Below are positions 7,694 through 18,072 of a stretch of DNA of 64,000 nucleotides, in pieces. How positions within the stretch are numbered: the first letter of the stretch is position 1; every line of letters starts with the position of its first letter. A program made the translations under genes and the position numbers. The DNA is from Lysobacter sp. M2-1 (lineage in GTDB: Bacteria; Pseudomonadota; Gammaproteobacteria; Xanthomonadales; Xanthomonadaceae), in the NCBI RefSeq assembly GCF_022662495.1, contig NZ_JAKPBU010000010.1, positions 1-64,000 on the forward strand, written 5' to 3'. The notes beneath the pieces are model-generated. The model did not search any database, was not told where the DNA came from, and worked only from the letters and a program-made list of their open reading frames with translations.

Positions 7694-8625
7694 ATGGCGT
7701 GCTCGGCGATCACCTCGAGGCCAGCGGCAATCCGCTCGCGATCCCCATGCGCCTGCGTCGCGGCGGGCGCGCGCTGCGCCTCACGCCCAAGGCACTGGCC
7801 GCGTCCGTGCCCGATGCCACCGGCGACCTGCTGATCCTGGTCCACGGCCTGTGCATGAACGATCGCCAGTGGTGCTACCAGGGCCACGATCACGGCGCCG
7901 CACTGGCGCGCGAACTGGGCATGACGCCGCTCTACCTGCACTACAACAGCGGCCGCCAGGTCTCGCGCAACGGCGCCGACTTCGCCGAACTGCTGGAACG
8001 CGCGGTCGCCGCGTGGCCGGTACCGGTCGAGCGCGTGGTACTGCTCGGCCACAGCATGGGTGGGCTGGTCGCGCGCAGCGCCTGCCATCACGCGGAAACG
8101 CGCGGTCACGCATGGCGCCGCGCGGTGAGCGACGTGGTCTTCGTGGGCACGCCGCACCACGGCGCCCCGCTCGAGCGCGCCGGCGACCGGTTCGAACGCC
8201 TGCTCGCGATCAGCCCCTACAGCGCTCCATTCGCGCTGATCGGCCGAATTCGCAGTGCCGGTATCCAGGACCTGCGCTACGGCCGCGTGCACGACAGCCG
8301 AGCGCCCCGGGCGGGATCCGACGCATCGACCCCGCTCGCGTTGCCGGCAGGCGTGCGCTGCCATGCGATCGCCGCCAGCACCCAGCGGGCCGGCGATGCG
8401 GATCGTGCGGCGGCGCGGCCGCGCGGCGATGGCCTGGTGCCGGTCGCCAGCGCGCTTGGCGAGCACCCGGACCGCCGCCTGGACCTGCGCATCCCCGCAT
8501 CGCGCAAGTGGATCGAGCATGGCAGCGGCCACCTGCAATTGCTGGGCAGCGCTGCCGTCTACCGGCGGATCAGGGCATCGCTGGCAAGACACGACCGCGC
8601 ACGGCGCGATCGCCGCGGCACGTAG
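7690..8625 (+). CDS. Alpha/beta hydrolase, lipase/esterase type (C-terminal part)
   Basis: 311 codons from the ATG at 7690. LVHGLCMNDRQW forms the oxyanion-hole strand, and GHSMGG at about residues 120-125 is the nucleophile elbow (Ser122). VFVGTPHHGAPLER is a lid-proximal block seen in PGAP1/lipase-like proteins. GDGLVPVASALG and EHGSGHLQLL carry the likely acid and the catalytic His. No signal peptide. The open frame extends upstream of 7690 without a sensible start. The region just before (AVLAAMNGVLGDHLEASGNP) reads as conserved family sequence, supporting a frameshifted single gene with 7385-7693. Confidence 0.75.
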   Translation: MNGVLGDHLEASGNPLAIPMRLRRGGRALRLTPKALAASVPDATGDLLILVHGLCMNDRQWCYQGHDHGAALARELGMTPLYLHYNSGRQVSRNGADFAELLERAVAAWPVPVERVVLLGHSMGGLVARSACHHAETRGHAWRRAVSDVVFVGTPHHGAPLERAGDRFERLLAISPYSAPFALIGRIRSAGIQDLRYGRVHDSRAPRAGSDASTPLALPAGVRCHAIAASTQRAGDADRAAARPRGDGLVPVASALGEHPDRRLDLRIPASRKWIEHGSGHLQLLGSAAVYRRIRASLARHDRARRDRRGT

Positions 8626-8706
8626 CCAGCTGCGAATGACTTCGAGGGCGACGGCATCGATCCGCGCGCGCAGTCTGCGCATCGGAAAATCCACCATTCG
8701 CGCAAA

Positions 8707-8736
8707 GAAAAAGCGGGCCGAAACCGGCCCGCTTTT
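8707..8736 (-). terminator. Intrinsic terminator of pnp
   Basis: AAGCGGGCC and GGCCCGCTT form a 9-bp stem around a 5-base loop. On the minus strand the stem is followed by CTTTTTCTTT. It lies 31 bases beyond the pnp stop and ends the rimP-to-pnp operon. Confidence 0.85.
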
Positions 8737-8766
8737 CGTGTCGCTCGATGCGCTTCAGCGAACGGC

Positions 8767-10875
<2,109 letters not shown>

Positions 10876-10956
10876 GAGGGAATGTCCTTGGATGTCACTT
10901 GCGGATGAACCGGTCGGGGCCCTTGCCCGTCCCGGGTGGCCGGTGGATTCAGCGGC

Positions 10957-10991
10957 CGAAAAAACGACTGCGGCGCATTGCGCCGCAGTCG
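10957..10991 (-). terminator. rpsO-pnp attenuator hairpin
   Basis: CGACTGCGGCGC (10965-10976) pairs perfectly with GCGCCGCAGTCG (10980-10991) around a 3-base loop, followed on the minus strand by TTTTTT. It lies 11 bases past the rpsO stop. It is a textbook intrinsic terminator placed between rpsO and pnp, so pnp probably depends on partial readthrough. Confidence 0.88.
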
Positions 10992-11002
10992 GAAAACGTG
11001 GA

Positions 11003-11263
11003 TCAGCGGCGCAGACCGAGCTTTTCGATCAGACTCTTGTAGCGCTCGTAATCCTTCTTGTGCAGGTAGTCGAGCAGGCTGCGGCGGCGGTTGACCATCT
11101 TCAGCAGGCCGCGCCGGCTGTGGTGATCCTGCTTGTGCTGTTTGAAATGCTCGGTGAGCTGGGTGATGCGGGCGGTGAGCAGGGCGACCTGCACTTCGGG
11201 CGAACCGGTGTCGCCGGTACCGCGCTTGTGTTCTTCAATGACCTTGCTGGTGTCGATGGACAT
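11003..11263 (-). CDS. rpsO: 30S ribosomal protein uS15
   Basis: An 86-residue S15. The four-helix protein is recognisable from [27 protein letters not shown] and [10 protein letters not shown]. It binds 16S rRNA at the central-domain three-way junction and is a primary assembly protein. It lies between truB and pnp in the conserved order. Separate hairpins on either side suggest it can be expressed on its own. In E. coli S15 represses its own mRNA; I cannot tell whether that pseudoknot is present here. Confidence 0.98.
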   Translation of the reverse strand: MSIDTSKVIEEHKRGTGDTGSPEVQVALLTARITQLTEHFKQHKQDHHSRRGLLKMVNRRRSLLDYLHKKDYERYKSLIEKLGLRR

Positions 11264-11349
11264 GCCTAATGACCTCTAGGTGGATGCGAAAACCGGCAGG
11301 AACACGGTGGGATCCGCGCACCGCCTGGTTCGCCGCGTGCTGAAGGGAC

Positions 11350-11381
11350 AAAAAATAAAATGCCGGCTGGAAAAAACCGGC
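11350..11381 (-). terminator. Terminator-like hairpin between truB and rpsO
   Basis: GCCGG (11362-11366) and CCGGC (11377-11381) form a short 5-bp stem, followed on the minus strand by ATTTTATTTTTT. The loop contains a T-run. The short stem but strong T-tract suggests partial termination before rpsO. Confidence 0.55.
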
Positions 11382-11419
11382 GCCGCATTGTAGCCGCGAA
11401 CCCCTTTGCGGACAAGGCG

Positions 11420-12409
11420 TTAGCGCGCACCCGACTCGCGTGACCGGCGCTCGGGCGCCGCCTGCGGGGGCTGGGCCACCGCCCAGGCGAACATGCGACG
11501 CGGATGCAGCTCGCCTGCAGCGTCCACCTGGCCCAGCCCGAGCACCCGCCCCTCGGGGCCGAAGATCGCCACTTCCCCCTGCGGCGCAAAGCCGCCTGCG
11601 ACGGGCTGCCCATGCGCGAGCCGTTGGGCCTGGGCCTGGCCGACCGCGACCTCCGGCCAGGCCGTCATGCCGCTCTCGAGCGGAAGCAGGCAGGAGTCGA
11701 GCGCATGCTCACCGCGCCGGGCAAGCTGCTCGAGCGCCTCGATCGTCCACATCCGCGGGTCGCGGAACGGGTCGACCCAGAGCCGGCGCAGCTCGGCCAC
11801 ATGCGCGCCGCAGCCGAACACCTCGCCCAGGTCGCGCACCAGGCTGCGGATATAGGTACCCGAGCCGCATTCCACGTGCAGGCGCAGCAGCGGCTCGCCG
11901 CCATCGAGCAGATCGGCCGCGGACAGCAGTTCGAACGCGTGCACGTCGACCTCGCGCTCCTCCACCTCGATCGTCTCGCCGCGACGCGCCTTGGCGTAGA
12001 GCGGTTCGCCACCTCGCTTGAGCGCGGAGTACACGGGCGGGCGCTGGCGGATGCGCCCGACGAACCGCTGCAGCGCAGCATCGATGGCGTCGATGGTCAG
12101 CACCGGCACGTCGCGCTCGCGCAACACGGCGCCTTCGGCATCGTCGGTGTCGGTGACTACGCCCAGGCGGGCCACCGCGTCGTAGGCCTTGCGCGCACCC
12201 AGCAGGCCGCCCGCGATCTTGGTCGCCTCGCCGAAGCACACCGGCAGCAGTCCGGTCGCCAGCGGATCGAGGCTGCCGGTATGCCCGGCCTTGTCCGCGC
12301 TGAACAGATGCCGCACACGCTGCAGCGCCTGGTTGGAACTCAGGCCACGCGGCTTGTCGAGCAGCAGAATGCCGTCGAGTTTGCGGAACTTGCGGCGCGG
12401 CTTGCTCAT
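11420..12409 (-). CDS. truB: tRNA pseudouridine(55) synthase TruB
   Basis: A 329-residue TruB. The catalytic motif [12 protein letters not shown] contains Asp48. [20 protein letters not shown] and [16 protein letters not shown] are further family motifs, and a C-terminal PUA-like domain follows. It converts U55 in the T-loop of tRNAs. The last 20 residues are a Pro/Arg-rich tail. It is separated from rbfA by a 76-base repeat-bearing gap, looser than the other junctions upstream in the operon. Confidence 0.97.
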   Translation of the reverse strand: MSKPRRKFRKLDGILLLDKPRGLSSNQALQRVRHLFSADKAGHTGSLDPLATGLLPVCFGEATKIAGGLLGARKAYDAVARLGVVTDTDDAEGAVLRERDVPVLTIDAIDAALQRFVGRIRQRPPVYSALKRGGEPLYAKARRGETIEVEEREVDVHAFELLSAADLLDGGEPLLRLHVECGSGTYIRSLVRDLGEVFGCGAHVAELRRLWVDPFRDPRMWTIEALEQLARRGEHALDSCLLPLESGMTAWPEVAVGQAQAQRLAHGQPVAGGFAPQGEVAIFGPEGRVLGLGQVDAAGELHPRRMFAWAVAQPPQAAPERRSRESGAR

Positions 12410-12420
12410 CGAGGGCGATT

Positions 12421-12489
12421 GTAGGGCGGGCCCAGGCCCGCCATCACCAGAGGCGATGTCGGGCCATGTCGGGCCATGGCCCGCCCTAC
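12421..12489. repeat. Intergenic palindrome GTAGGGCGGG family
   Basis: GTAGGGCGGG (12421-12430) is the exact reverse complement of CCCGCCCTAC (12480-12489). Between them lie GGGCCCAGGCCC and two tandem ATGTCGGGCC units. It fills the truB-rbfA gap, and its right arm supplies the TAG stop of rbfA. It is a small dispersed repeat inserted in an operon junction. Confidence 0.7.
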
Positions 12490-12863
12490 GCGGTCTCGTC
12501 GCTCGGGCTTTCGTCGCCCGTTCCGAGATCGCGCAGCAGGTTGTCGATGCGCTCGCCGCGATCGACCGAATCGTCGTAGTGGAAATGCAGTTCCGGCACG
12601 TGCCGCATCTTCACCGCTCGCGCCAGGCGGAAACGAATCTCCGGAGCGACCGCCTTCAAGCCTTTCACCGCCTCGGTCGAACGCTCTTCCTGCAGCGCGG
12701 TCACGAACACCTTGGCGTGCGCCATGTCGCGCGTGACCTCGACATCCGACACGCTGACCGACGGCAGGCCGTGCTCGGCCACCGCCTCGCGCACCAGCGT
12801 GCCCAGCTCGCGACGGAGCTGGGCTGACACGCGGTCGGTGCGGTGGAAGGACTTCTGCGGCAT
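12486..12863 (-). CDS. rbfA: Ribosome-binding factor A
   Basis: A 125-residue RbfA, a small KH-type factor needed for late 30S maturation, acting at the 5' helix of 16S r[20 protein letters not shown] at the N-terminus, [13 protein letters not shown] in the middle and [18 protein letters not shown] near the end are characteristic. The ATG at 12863 overlaps the infB TGA by one base (TGATG). An acidic tail ([12 protein letters not shown]) ends at a stop lying inside the neighbouring repeat arm. Confidence 0.97.
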   Translation of the reverse strand: MPQKSFHRTDRVSAQLRRELGTLVREAVAEHGLPSVSVSDVEVTRDMAHAKVFVTALQEERSTEAVKGLKAVAPEIRFRLARAVKMRHVPELHFHYDDSVDRGERIDNLLRDLGTGDESPSDETA

Positions 12864-15451
12864 CAGAGGGTGCGCTGCACTTCGATGCGCTCGAAGCACT
12901 CGATCTGGTCGCCGGGCTTGACGTCGTCGTAGGCTTTCACGCCGATGCCGCATTCGGTGCCGTTGCGCACCTCGTCGACGTTCTCCTTGAACCGGCGCAG
13001 CGATTCCAGCTCGCCCTCGAAGATGACGGTGTTGTCGCGCAGCACGCGGATCGGCTTGTGGCGCTTGACCACGCCCTCGACCACCATGCAGCCGGCGACC
13101 GCGCCAAACTTGGAGCTGCGGAACACGTCGCGCACCTCGGCGGTGCCGATGATCTCCTCGCGGATTTCCACGCCCAGCAGGCCGGATGCCACCTGCTTCA
13201 CCTGGTCGATCACGTCGTAGATGATCGAGAAATAACGCAGGTCCAGGCCGTTGCCTTCGATCACCCGGCGCGCGGATGCATCCGCACGCACGTTGAAACC
13301 GATGATCGTGGCTCTGGCGGCGGCCGCGGAGTTGGCGTCGGATTCGGTGATGCCGCCCACGCCCGAGACGATCACGTTGATCCGGATCTGCTCGTTCGAC
13401 AGCGCGGTCAGCGCCTGGCGCAGCGCCTCGACGGAACCCTGCACATCGGCCTTGATCACCAGGTTGAGCTGCTGCTGCGCTTCGCCCTGGCCCATCTGGG
13501 CCATGATGTCTTCCATGCGGTTGCCCGCTGCGGCCACCAGGCGGGTCTCGCGGCGCTTGGTCTCGCGCTGCTGGGCCACGTCCTTGGCCAGGCGCTCGTC
13601 GGCCACGACGACGAAATCGTCGCCCGCGTCCGGCACGCCCGACAGGCCGAGCACCTGGACCGGGATCGAGGGCCCTGCGGTTTCGACCTGCTTGCCGTTT
13701 TCGTCGAACAGGGCGCGCACGCGTCCGTACTGGACGCCGCAGACCAGGTAGTCACCGCGGGCCAGCAGGCCCTGCTGCACCAGCACGGTCGCAACCGGGC
13801 CGCGACCCTTGTCGAGCGAGGATTCGATGACCACGCCGCTGGCGCGCCCCTCCGGCGCGGCCTGCAGCTCCAGCACCTCAGCCTGCAGGGTGATGGCATC
13901 GAGCAGCGCGTCCACGCCCTGTCCGGTTTTCGCCGAGAGCTCCACCATCTGGGTATCGCCGCCGAAGTCCTCGGCGACCACGTCCTGGCCGAGCAGCTCG
14001 TTCTTGACCCGCATCGGATCGGCGTCGGACTTGTCGATCTTGTTGATCGCCACGATCAGCGGCACCTTGGCCGCCTTGGCGTGCTGCACCGCTTCGATCG
14101 TCTGCGGCATCACGCCGTCGTCGGCCGCCACCACCAGGATCACGATGTCGGTGAGCTTGGCGCCGCGCGCGCGCATCGAGGTGAACGCGGCGTGGCCGGG
14201 GGTGTCGAGGAAGCTGATGACGCCCTTGTCGGTTTCGACGTGATACGCGCCGATGTGCTGGGTGATGCCGCCGGCCTCGCCGGAGGCGACCTTGGTGCGG
14301 CGGATGTAGTCGAGCAGCGAGGTCTTGCCGTGGTCGACGTGGCCCATGATCGTGACCACCGGCGGACGCGGGGCCTTGTCGCCCTGCACCTGCTCGGCCT
14401 GGGCCAACAGCTCGGACTCGGCGTCATTGCTTTCGGCCACGACCGCCTTGTGGCCCAGTTCCTCGGTGACCAGCACGGCGGTGTCGTGGTCGATGGTCTG
14501 GGTGATGGTGGCCATCACGCCCATCTTGAACAGCGCCTTGACCACATCGCCCCCCTTGAGGGCGAGCTTCTGCGCCAGGTCGGCCACGGTGATCGCGTCG
14601 CCGATCGAGACCTCGCGCACCACCGGTGCGGTCGGACGGGTGAAGCCGGTGCCGCTGCGCGACTGCTCCGGCGCCCGGCGCGACTTAGGCTTGCCGCGGG
14701 CGGCGCCGCGGCGCGCGCGCTCGCTGGCACTCAGGTGCAGCTGGCCGGCGAAACGCGCGGCGTTCTCGTCGTCCTCCACGCCCGCGACCATCGCGTGCGA
14801 GCCACGATTGCCCTTGTGCTTGGGGCCGAGCGCACGATCGTCGCGCGGCGGCACTGCCGGCTTGTGATGGCCGTGGCCGTGTGCCGGCGCCTTCTTCGGC
14901 GCCTCGTCCTCGCCCACCACCGCTACGGCCGCGGCGGCAAGCTCGGCTTCGGCGCGCAGGCGCGCAGCTTCTTCCTCGGCCTTGCGCCGCTGCTCGGCCA
15001 CTTCCTCGGCGCGGCGCCGGTCGGCTTCGGCCAGGCGCTGCTGTTCGCTGAGGTTGCGCTGGCGCGATTCCTCCAGCTTGCGCAGGATCTCGGCGTGCTC
15101 GTCGTTCTGCGCAGCGGGCGCGCCGCTCGCTTCGGACGGCTTGACCAGCGTCACCTTCTTGCGCACGACCACGTCGACGGTGCTGCGGTTCTTGCCGCCA
15201 CCGACGGTGATCTCCTGCTTGCGGCTGCGGCTGAGCGTGATCTTCTTCGGCGCGGCGGCTTCTTCGGCGGAGACCTCGGCCTTGCCGTGCGAACGCTTGA
15301 GGAAGCCGAGCAGTTTCAGCTTCTCCGCGCTGGTCACGACCTGGTCGGGGCCGTCGAAGCGCATGCCGGCGGTGGCCAGCTGCTCCAACAGCTTCTCGAC
15401 CGGCGTATTGACCAGTTCGGCAAGCTTGCGGATGGTGGTTTGCTGCGACAT
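12863..15451 (-). CDS. infB: Translation initiation factor IF-2
   Basis: A 862-residue IF-2. An N-terminal IF2-N domain ([20 protein letters not shown]) is followed by a long charged Ala/Glu/Arg-rich linker and a second IF2-N copy near 300. The G domain has [15 protein letters not shown] (G1, near 370), [15 protein letters not shown] (G3) and NKIDKSD (G4). Domains II-IV for ribosome and fMet-tRNA binding follow. It delivers initiator tRNA to the 30S subunit, fitting its cotranscription with the fMet tRNA gene at the head of the operon. The ATG at 15451 ([10 protein letters not shown]) is preferred over an upstream extension that reads through the intergenic repeat. Confidence 0.98.
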   Translation of the reverse strand: MSQQTTIRKLAELVNTPVEKLLEQLATAGMRFDGPDQVVTSAEKLKLLGFLKRSHGKAEVSAEEAAAPKKITLSRSRKQEITVGGGKNRSTVDVVVRKKVTLVKPSEASGAPAAQNDEHAEILRKLEESRQRNLSEQQRLAEADRRRAEEVAEQRRKAEEEAARLRAEAELAAAAVAVVGEDEAPKKAPAHGHGHHKPAVPPRDDRALGPKHKGNRGSHAMVAGVEDDENAARFAGQLHLSASERARRGAARGKPKSRRAPEQSRSGTGFTRPTAPVVREVSIGDAITVADLAQKLALKGGDVVKALFKMGVMATITQTIDHDTAVLVTEELGHKAVVAESNDAESELLAQAEQVQGDKAPRPPVVTIMGHVDHGKTSLLDYIRRTKVASGEAGGITQHIGAYHVETDKGVISFLDTPGHAAFTSMRARGAKLTDIVILVVAADDGVMPQTIEAVQHAKAAKVPLIVAINKIDKSDADPMRVKNELLGQDVVAEDFGGDTQMVELSAKTGQGVDALLDAITLQAEVLELQAAPEGRASGVVIESSLDKGRGPVATVLVQQGLLARGDYLVCGVQYGRVRALFDENGKQVETAGPSIPVQVLGLSGVPDAGDDFVVVADERLAKDVAQQRETKRRETRLVAAAGNRMEDIMAQMGQGEAQQQLNLVIKADVQGSVEALRQALTALSNEQIRINVIVSGVGGITESDANSAAAARATIIGFNVRADASARRVIEGNGLDLRYFSIIYDVIDQVKQVASGLLGVEIREEIIGTAEVRDVFRSSKFGAVAGCMVVEGVVKRHKPIRVLRDNTVIFEGELESLRRFKENVDEVRNGTECGIGVKAYDDVKPGDQIECFERIEVQRTL

Positions 15452-15505
15452 TCGGTTTCCGTTTCTATGCCCGCCGTGGTGCCGCGGGCCGAAGCTGTGG
15501 ATTGT

Positions 15506-15562
15506 ATAGGGTGCGCCTCGGCGCACCGTGGTTTGCGGCCGGTGCGCCAGGGCGCACCCTAT
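15506..15562. repeat. Double-hairpin intergenic repeat (GGTGCGCC family)
   Basis: The outer arms ATAGGGTGCGCC (15506-15517) and GGCGCACCCTAT (15551-15562) are perfect complements. Each arm also belongs to a local hairpin: GGTGCGCC-TC-GGCGCACC at 15510-15527 and GGTGCGCC-AG-GGCGCACC at 15541-15558. It fills the nusA-infB junction. The two alternative folds (two small hairpins or one long one) make a switch or RNase III-like site conceivable; that is inference. Confidence 0.75.
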
Positions 15563-15566
15563 GGGC

Positions 15567-17078
15567 TCACCCCTCCTGCTCCAGGCGGGCGATCTCTTCG
15601 GCGCGCGCGGCCAGGATCAGGGCCGCGGCACGCTCTTCGTCCAGGCCTTCGATGCCGAATTCAGCTACCTCATCGGCGCCGAGGTCGGACAGATCCTCGG
15701 AGGTGCGCACGCCGTGGGATGCCAGGGCGTAGGCGGTTTCGTCGTCCATTCCTTCCAGCGACAGCAGGCTCTCGGTAGGCGCGTTCTCGTCGAGTTCTTC
15801 CTCGACCGCCAGGGCGTCGTTGAGCAGCGCCTCGCGGGCACGCGAACGCAGCTCTTCGACGATGTCCTCGTCGAAACCCTCGACCGCCAGCAGTTCGCCC
15901 ACCGGCACGTAGGCGATTTCCTCGACCGTACTGAAGCCCTCGGCGACCAGGATCCCGGCGATTTCCTCGTCGACCTCGAGCTTCTCGATGAACAGCTCCC
16001 GAGAGCGGGTCTGCTCGGCCTCGGACTTGGCCTGGACCTGGTCGGCGGTCATCACGTTGAGCTGCCAGCCGGTCAGGCGGCTGGCCAGGCGCACGTTCTG
16101 CCCGCCCTTGCCGATCGCCTGCGCCAGCCGCTCCTCGGCCACCGCAAGATCCATCGAATGCTTTTCCTCGTCGACGATGATCGACTGCACTTCGGCCGGC
16201 GCCATCGCATTGATGACGAACTGCGCCGGGTTGTCGCTCCACAGGATGATGTCGACGCGCTCGCCGTTGAGCTCGTTGCTCACCGCCTGCACGCGCGAGC
16301 CGCGCATGCCGATGCAGGCGCCGATCGGATCGGTGCGGTTGTCGTGCGCCAGCACCGCGATCTTGGCGCGGTCGCCCGGATCGCGGGCGCAGCCCATGAT
16401 CGACACCAGGCCCTGGCCGACTTCCGGCACTTCGAGCTTGAACAGTTCCATCATGAACTCGGGCGCGGCGCGACTGACGAACAGCTGCGGGCCGCGCGGT
16501 TCGCTGCGCACGTCGAACAGATAACCACGCACGCGGTCGCCGGTGCGCAGCACGTCGCGCGGGATGCCCTTGTCCTTGGGAATGAAGCCCTCGGCGTTGC
16601 CGCCCAGGTCGATGTAGACGTTGCCGCGTTCGACCCGCTTGACGATGCCGTTGACCAGCTCGCCGATCCGGTCCTTCCATGCATCGACCACCTGCGCGCG
16701 CTCGGCCTCGCGCACGCGCTGCACGATCACCTGCTTGGCGGCCTGCGCCGCGATGCGGCCGAAGTCCGGGTTATCGATCTGCTCCTCGATGTAGTCGCCG
16801 ACCTCAACGTCGTCGCTCTCGTCGAGCGCGTCCATGAGCCGGATCTGGCGGTCGGGCGATTCCATCACCACGTCGTCGGCCACCACTTCCCAGCGGCGGA
16901 ACGTCTCGTAGCTGCCGTCCTTGGGATCGATGGTCACGCGCGTGAGCACGTCCTGGTCGGCGTAGCGCTTCTTGGCCGCGGTGGCCAGCGCCGCTTCGAT
17001 GGCTTCGAGGATCACCGATTCCGGCACGCCCTTTTCGTTGGCGACCGCATCGACGACGAGGAGTAGTTCTTTGCTCAT
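15567..17078 (-). CDS. nusA: Transcription termination/antitermination protein NusA
   Basis: A 503-residue NusA of the long gammaproteobacterial type. The N-terminal RNAP-binding domain ([20 protein letters not shown]) is followed by S1 ([14 protein letters not shown]), KH1 and KH2 ([14 protein letters not shown] and [16 protein letters not shown]), and two acidic C-terminal repeats (near 365-430 and 440-495) that contact the RNAP α subunit. It modulates pausing, intrinsic termination and antitermination. It lies 63 bases downstream of rimP in the same operon. Confidence 0.98.
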   Translation of the reverse strand: MSKELLLVVDAVANEKGVPESVILEAIEAALATAAKKRYADQDVLTRVTIDPKDGSYETFRRWEVVADDVVMESPDRQIRLMDALDESDDVEVGDYIEEQIDNPDFGRIAAQAAKQVIVQRVREAERAQVVDAWKDRIGELVNGIVKRVERGNVYIDLGGNAEGFIPKDKGIPRDVLRTGDRVRGYLFDVRSEPRGPQLFVSRAAPEFMMELFKLEVPEVGQGLVSIMGCARDPGDRAKIAVLAHDNRTDPIGACIGMRGSRVQAVSNELNGERVDIILWSDNPAQFVINAMAPAEVQSIIVDEEKHSMDLAVAEERLAQAIGKGGQNVRLASRLTGWQLNVMTADQVQAKSEAEQTRSRELFIEKLEVDEEIAGILVAEGFSTVEEIAYVPVGELLAVEGFDEDIVEELRSRAREALLNDALAVEEELDENAPTESLLSLEGMDDETAYALASHGVRTSEDLSDLGADEVAEFGIEGLDEERAAALILAARAEEIARLEQEG

Positions 17079-17141
17079 GGTTGGATCACTTTGCTTCTTG
17101 CGGCCGGGCCGCAGGTTCGTAGGAATTCGGTTCTCTGGAAA

Positions 17142-17675
17142 TCAATGCGCCGGCTTCGCGGCCTTCCTGCCCTTGCCGGGTTTTTCCTTGACCAGCCCGA
17201 GCGCAGCCCAGTCGGGCACCAGCCGGGCCTTTTCGATGTTGTCGATGGCGACCGTAAACGCCGCGCCGTCGACGTCGAAGATGACGCTGTCGCCCTCGAC
17301 CGAAACGATGCGGCCGGTCAGACGGCGACGCCCGTCCTGCGGCAGCTTCAGGCCGACCTTGGCCTGTTCGCCGGCGAAGCGCGCGAACTGCGCAGCTTCG
17401 AACAGCGGACGGTCGATCCCCGGAGAGGACACCTCGAGGGTGTAATGGCCGCTGATCGGGTCTTCCACGTCCAGTTGCGCGGACACCTCGCGGCTGACCG
17501 CCTCGCAATCCTCGATGCCGACCGCGCGCGTGGAGGCTTCCGCGACCGGCACGTCGATGTACAGGCGCAACGTCGCCCCGCCCGGCGCGGGCAGGTATTC
17601 CACGCCCAACAGCTCCACGCCGAGCGTTTGCACGGTCGGGGCTAGCAGGGCGGCGATGTCGCGTGCCTTGTCCAT
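17142..17675 (-). CDS. rimP: Ribosome maturation factor RimP
   Basis: A 177-residue Rim[46 protein letters not shown] and the C-terminal SH3-like [14 protein letters not shown] are family features. It assists 30S assembly, like rbfA in the same operon. The ATG at 17675 fits the family N-terminus. An AGGAG lies 14 bases upstream, a longer spacing than usual. Upstream in the leader is a terminator-like hairpin with a T-rich tail. The C-terminus is a short Lys-rich tail. Confidence 0.96.
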   Translation of the reverse strand: MDKARDIAALLAPTVQTLGVELLGVEYLPAPGGATLRLYIDVPVAEASTRAVGIEDCEAVSREVSAQLDVEDPISGHYTLEVSSPGIDRPLFEAAQFARFAGEQAKVGLKLPQDGRRRLTGRIVSVEGDSVIFDVDGAAFTVAIDNIEKARLVPDWAALGLVKEKPGKGRKAAKPAH

Positions 17676-17701
17676 CGAAAGGATGCGTACTCCTGAAAAC
17701 A

Positions 17702-17726
17702 ACAAGGGGCCCACAGGGCCCCTTGT
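17702..17726 (-). terminator. Leader hairpin before rimP (possible attenuator)
   Basis: ACAAGGGGCCC and GGGCCCCTTGT form a perfect 11-bp stem with a 3-base loop, followed on the minus strand by TTGTTTTC. It lies between the fMet tRNA terminator and the rimP ribosome-binding site, so it can attenuate readthrough into the rimP-nusA-infB operon. Confidence 0.65.
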
Positions 17727-17804
17727 CCTAAATTACCAGCATGGTCTGCTGGATTTCGGCGCCGACGCGAGCTGCGCTCGTTTCGACGGGCCCGACCCTT
17801 CGCC

Positions 17805-17831
17805 ATCAAAAAAAGCCTCCGTAGAGGCTTT
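17805..17831 (-). terminator. Intrinsic terminator after tRNA-fMet
   Basis: AAAGCCTC and GAGGCTTT form an 8-bp stem with a CGTA loop, followed on the minus strand by a run of seven T. It is 19 bases downstream of the tRNA CCA end. Leaky termination would let the operon mRNA continue into rimP. Confidence 0.8.
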
Positions 17832-17849
17832 CCGTCGATCGCGAAAAGC

Positions 17850-17926
17850 TGGTAGCGGGGGCAGGATTTGAACCTGCGACCTTCGGGTTATGAGCCCGAC
17901 GAGCTGCCAGACTGCTCCACCCCGCA
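17850..17926 (-). tRNA. Initiator tRNA-fMet (CAU)
   Basis: A 77-nt cloverleaf with anticodon loop CTCATAA between three G:C pairs (GGG/CCC), the hallmark of initiator tRNA. The A11:U24 pair of initiators is kept, and the CCA end is encoded. Acceptor positions 2-7 pair perfectly, while position 1 (T) faces position 72 (T), so the first pair is absent as required for formylation. E. coli has C1:A72 there. The gene heads the rimP-nusA-infB operon, as metY does in E. coli. Confidence 0.95.
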
Positions 17927-17937
17927 ACAGGAGCGGA

Positions 17938-17966
17938 ATTATGGCGACCGGGGCTGGGCTTTGCAA
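17938..17966 (-). promoter_or_regulatory. Promoter of tRNA-fMet/rimP-nusA-infB operon
   Basis: On the minus strand TTGCAA (17966-17961) and CATAAT (17943-17938) are separated by exactly 17 bases, and the tRNA begins 12 bases past the -10. The GC-rich stretch between the -10 and the start resembles the discriminator of stringently controlled stable-RNA promoters. Confidence 0.75.
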
Positions 17967-18072
17967 GCCCGTTCATTAACAGAAGGGGGTGCGGGAGCGG
18001 TCTTGATCACTCGCAGGGGCGATCAGACACCAGGTCCAGTACTTCGCAGGCGGCCAGGCGCCTGTGCAGTTC

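Noticed and set aside
17927-18072. An intrinsic terminator after nuoN
   Set aside because: The CAGGCGCCTG palindrome there has no loop, and no T-tract follows on the minus strand, so I do not call it.
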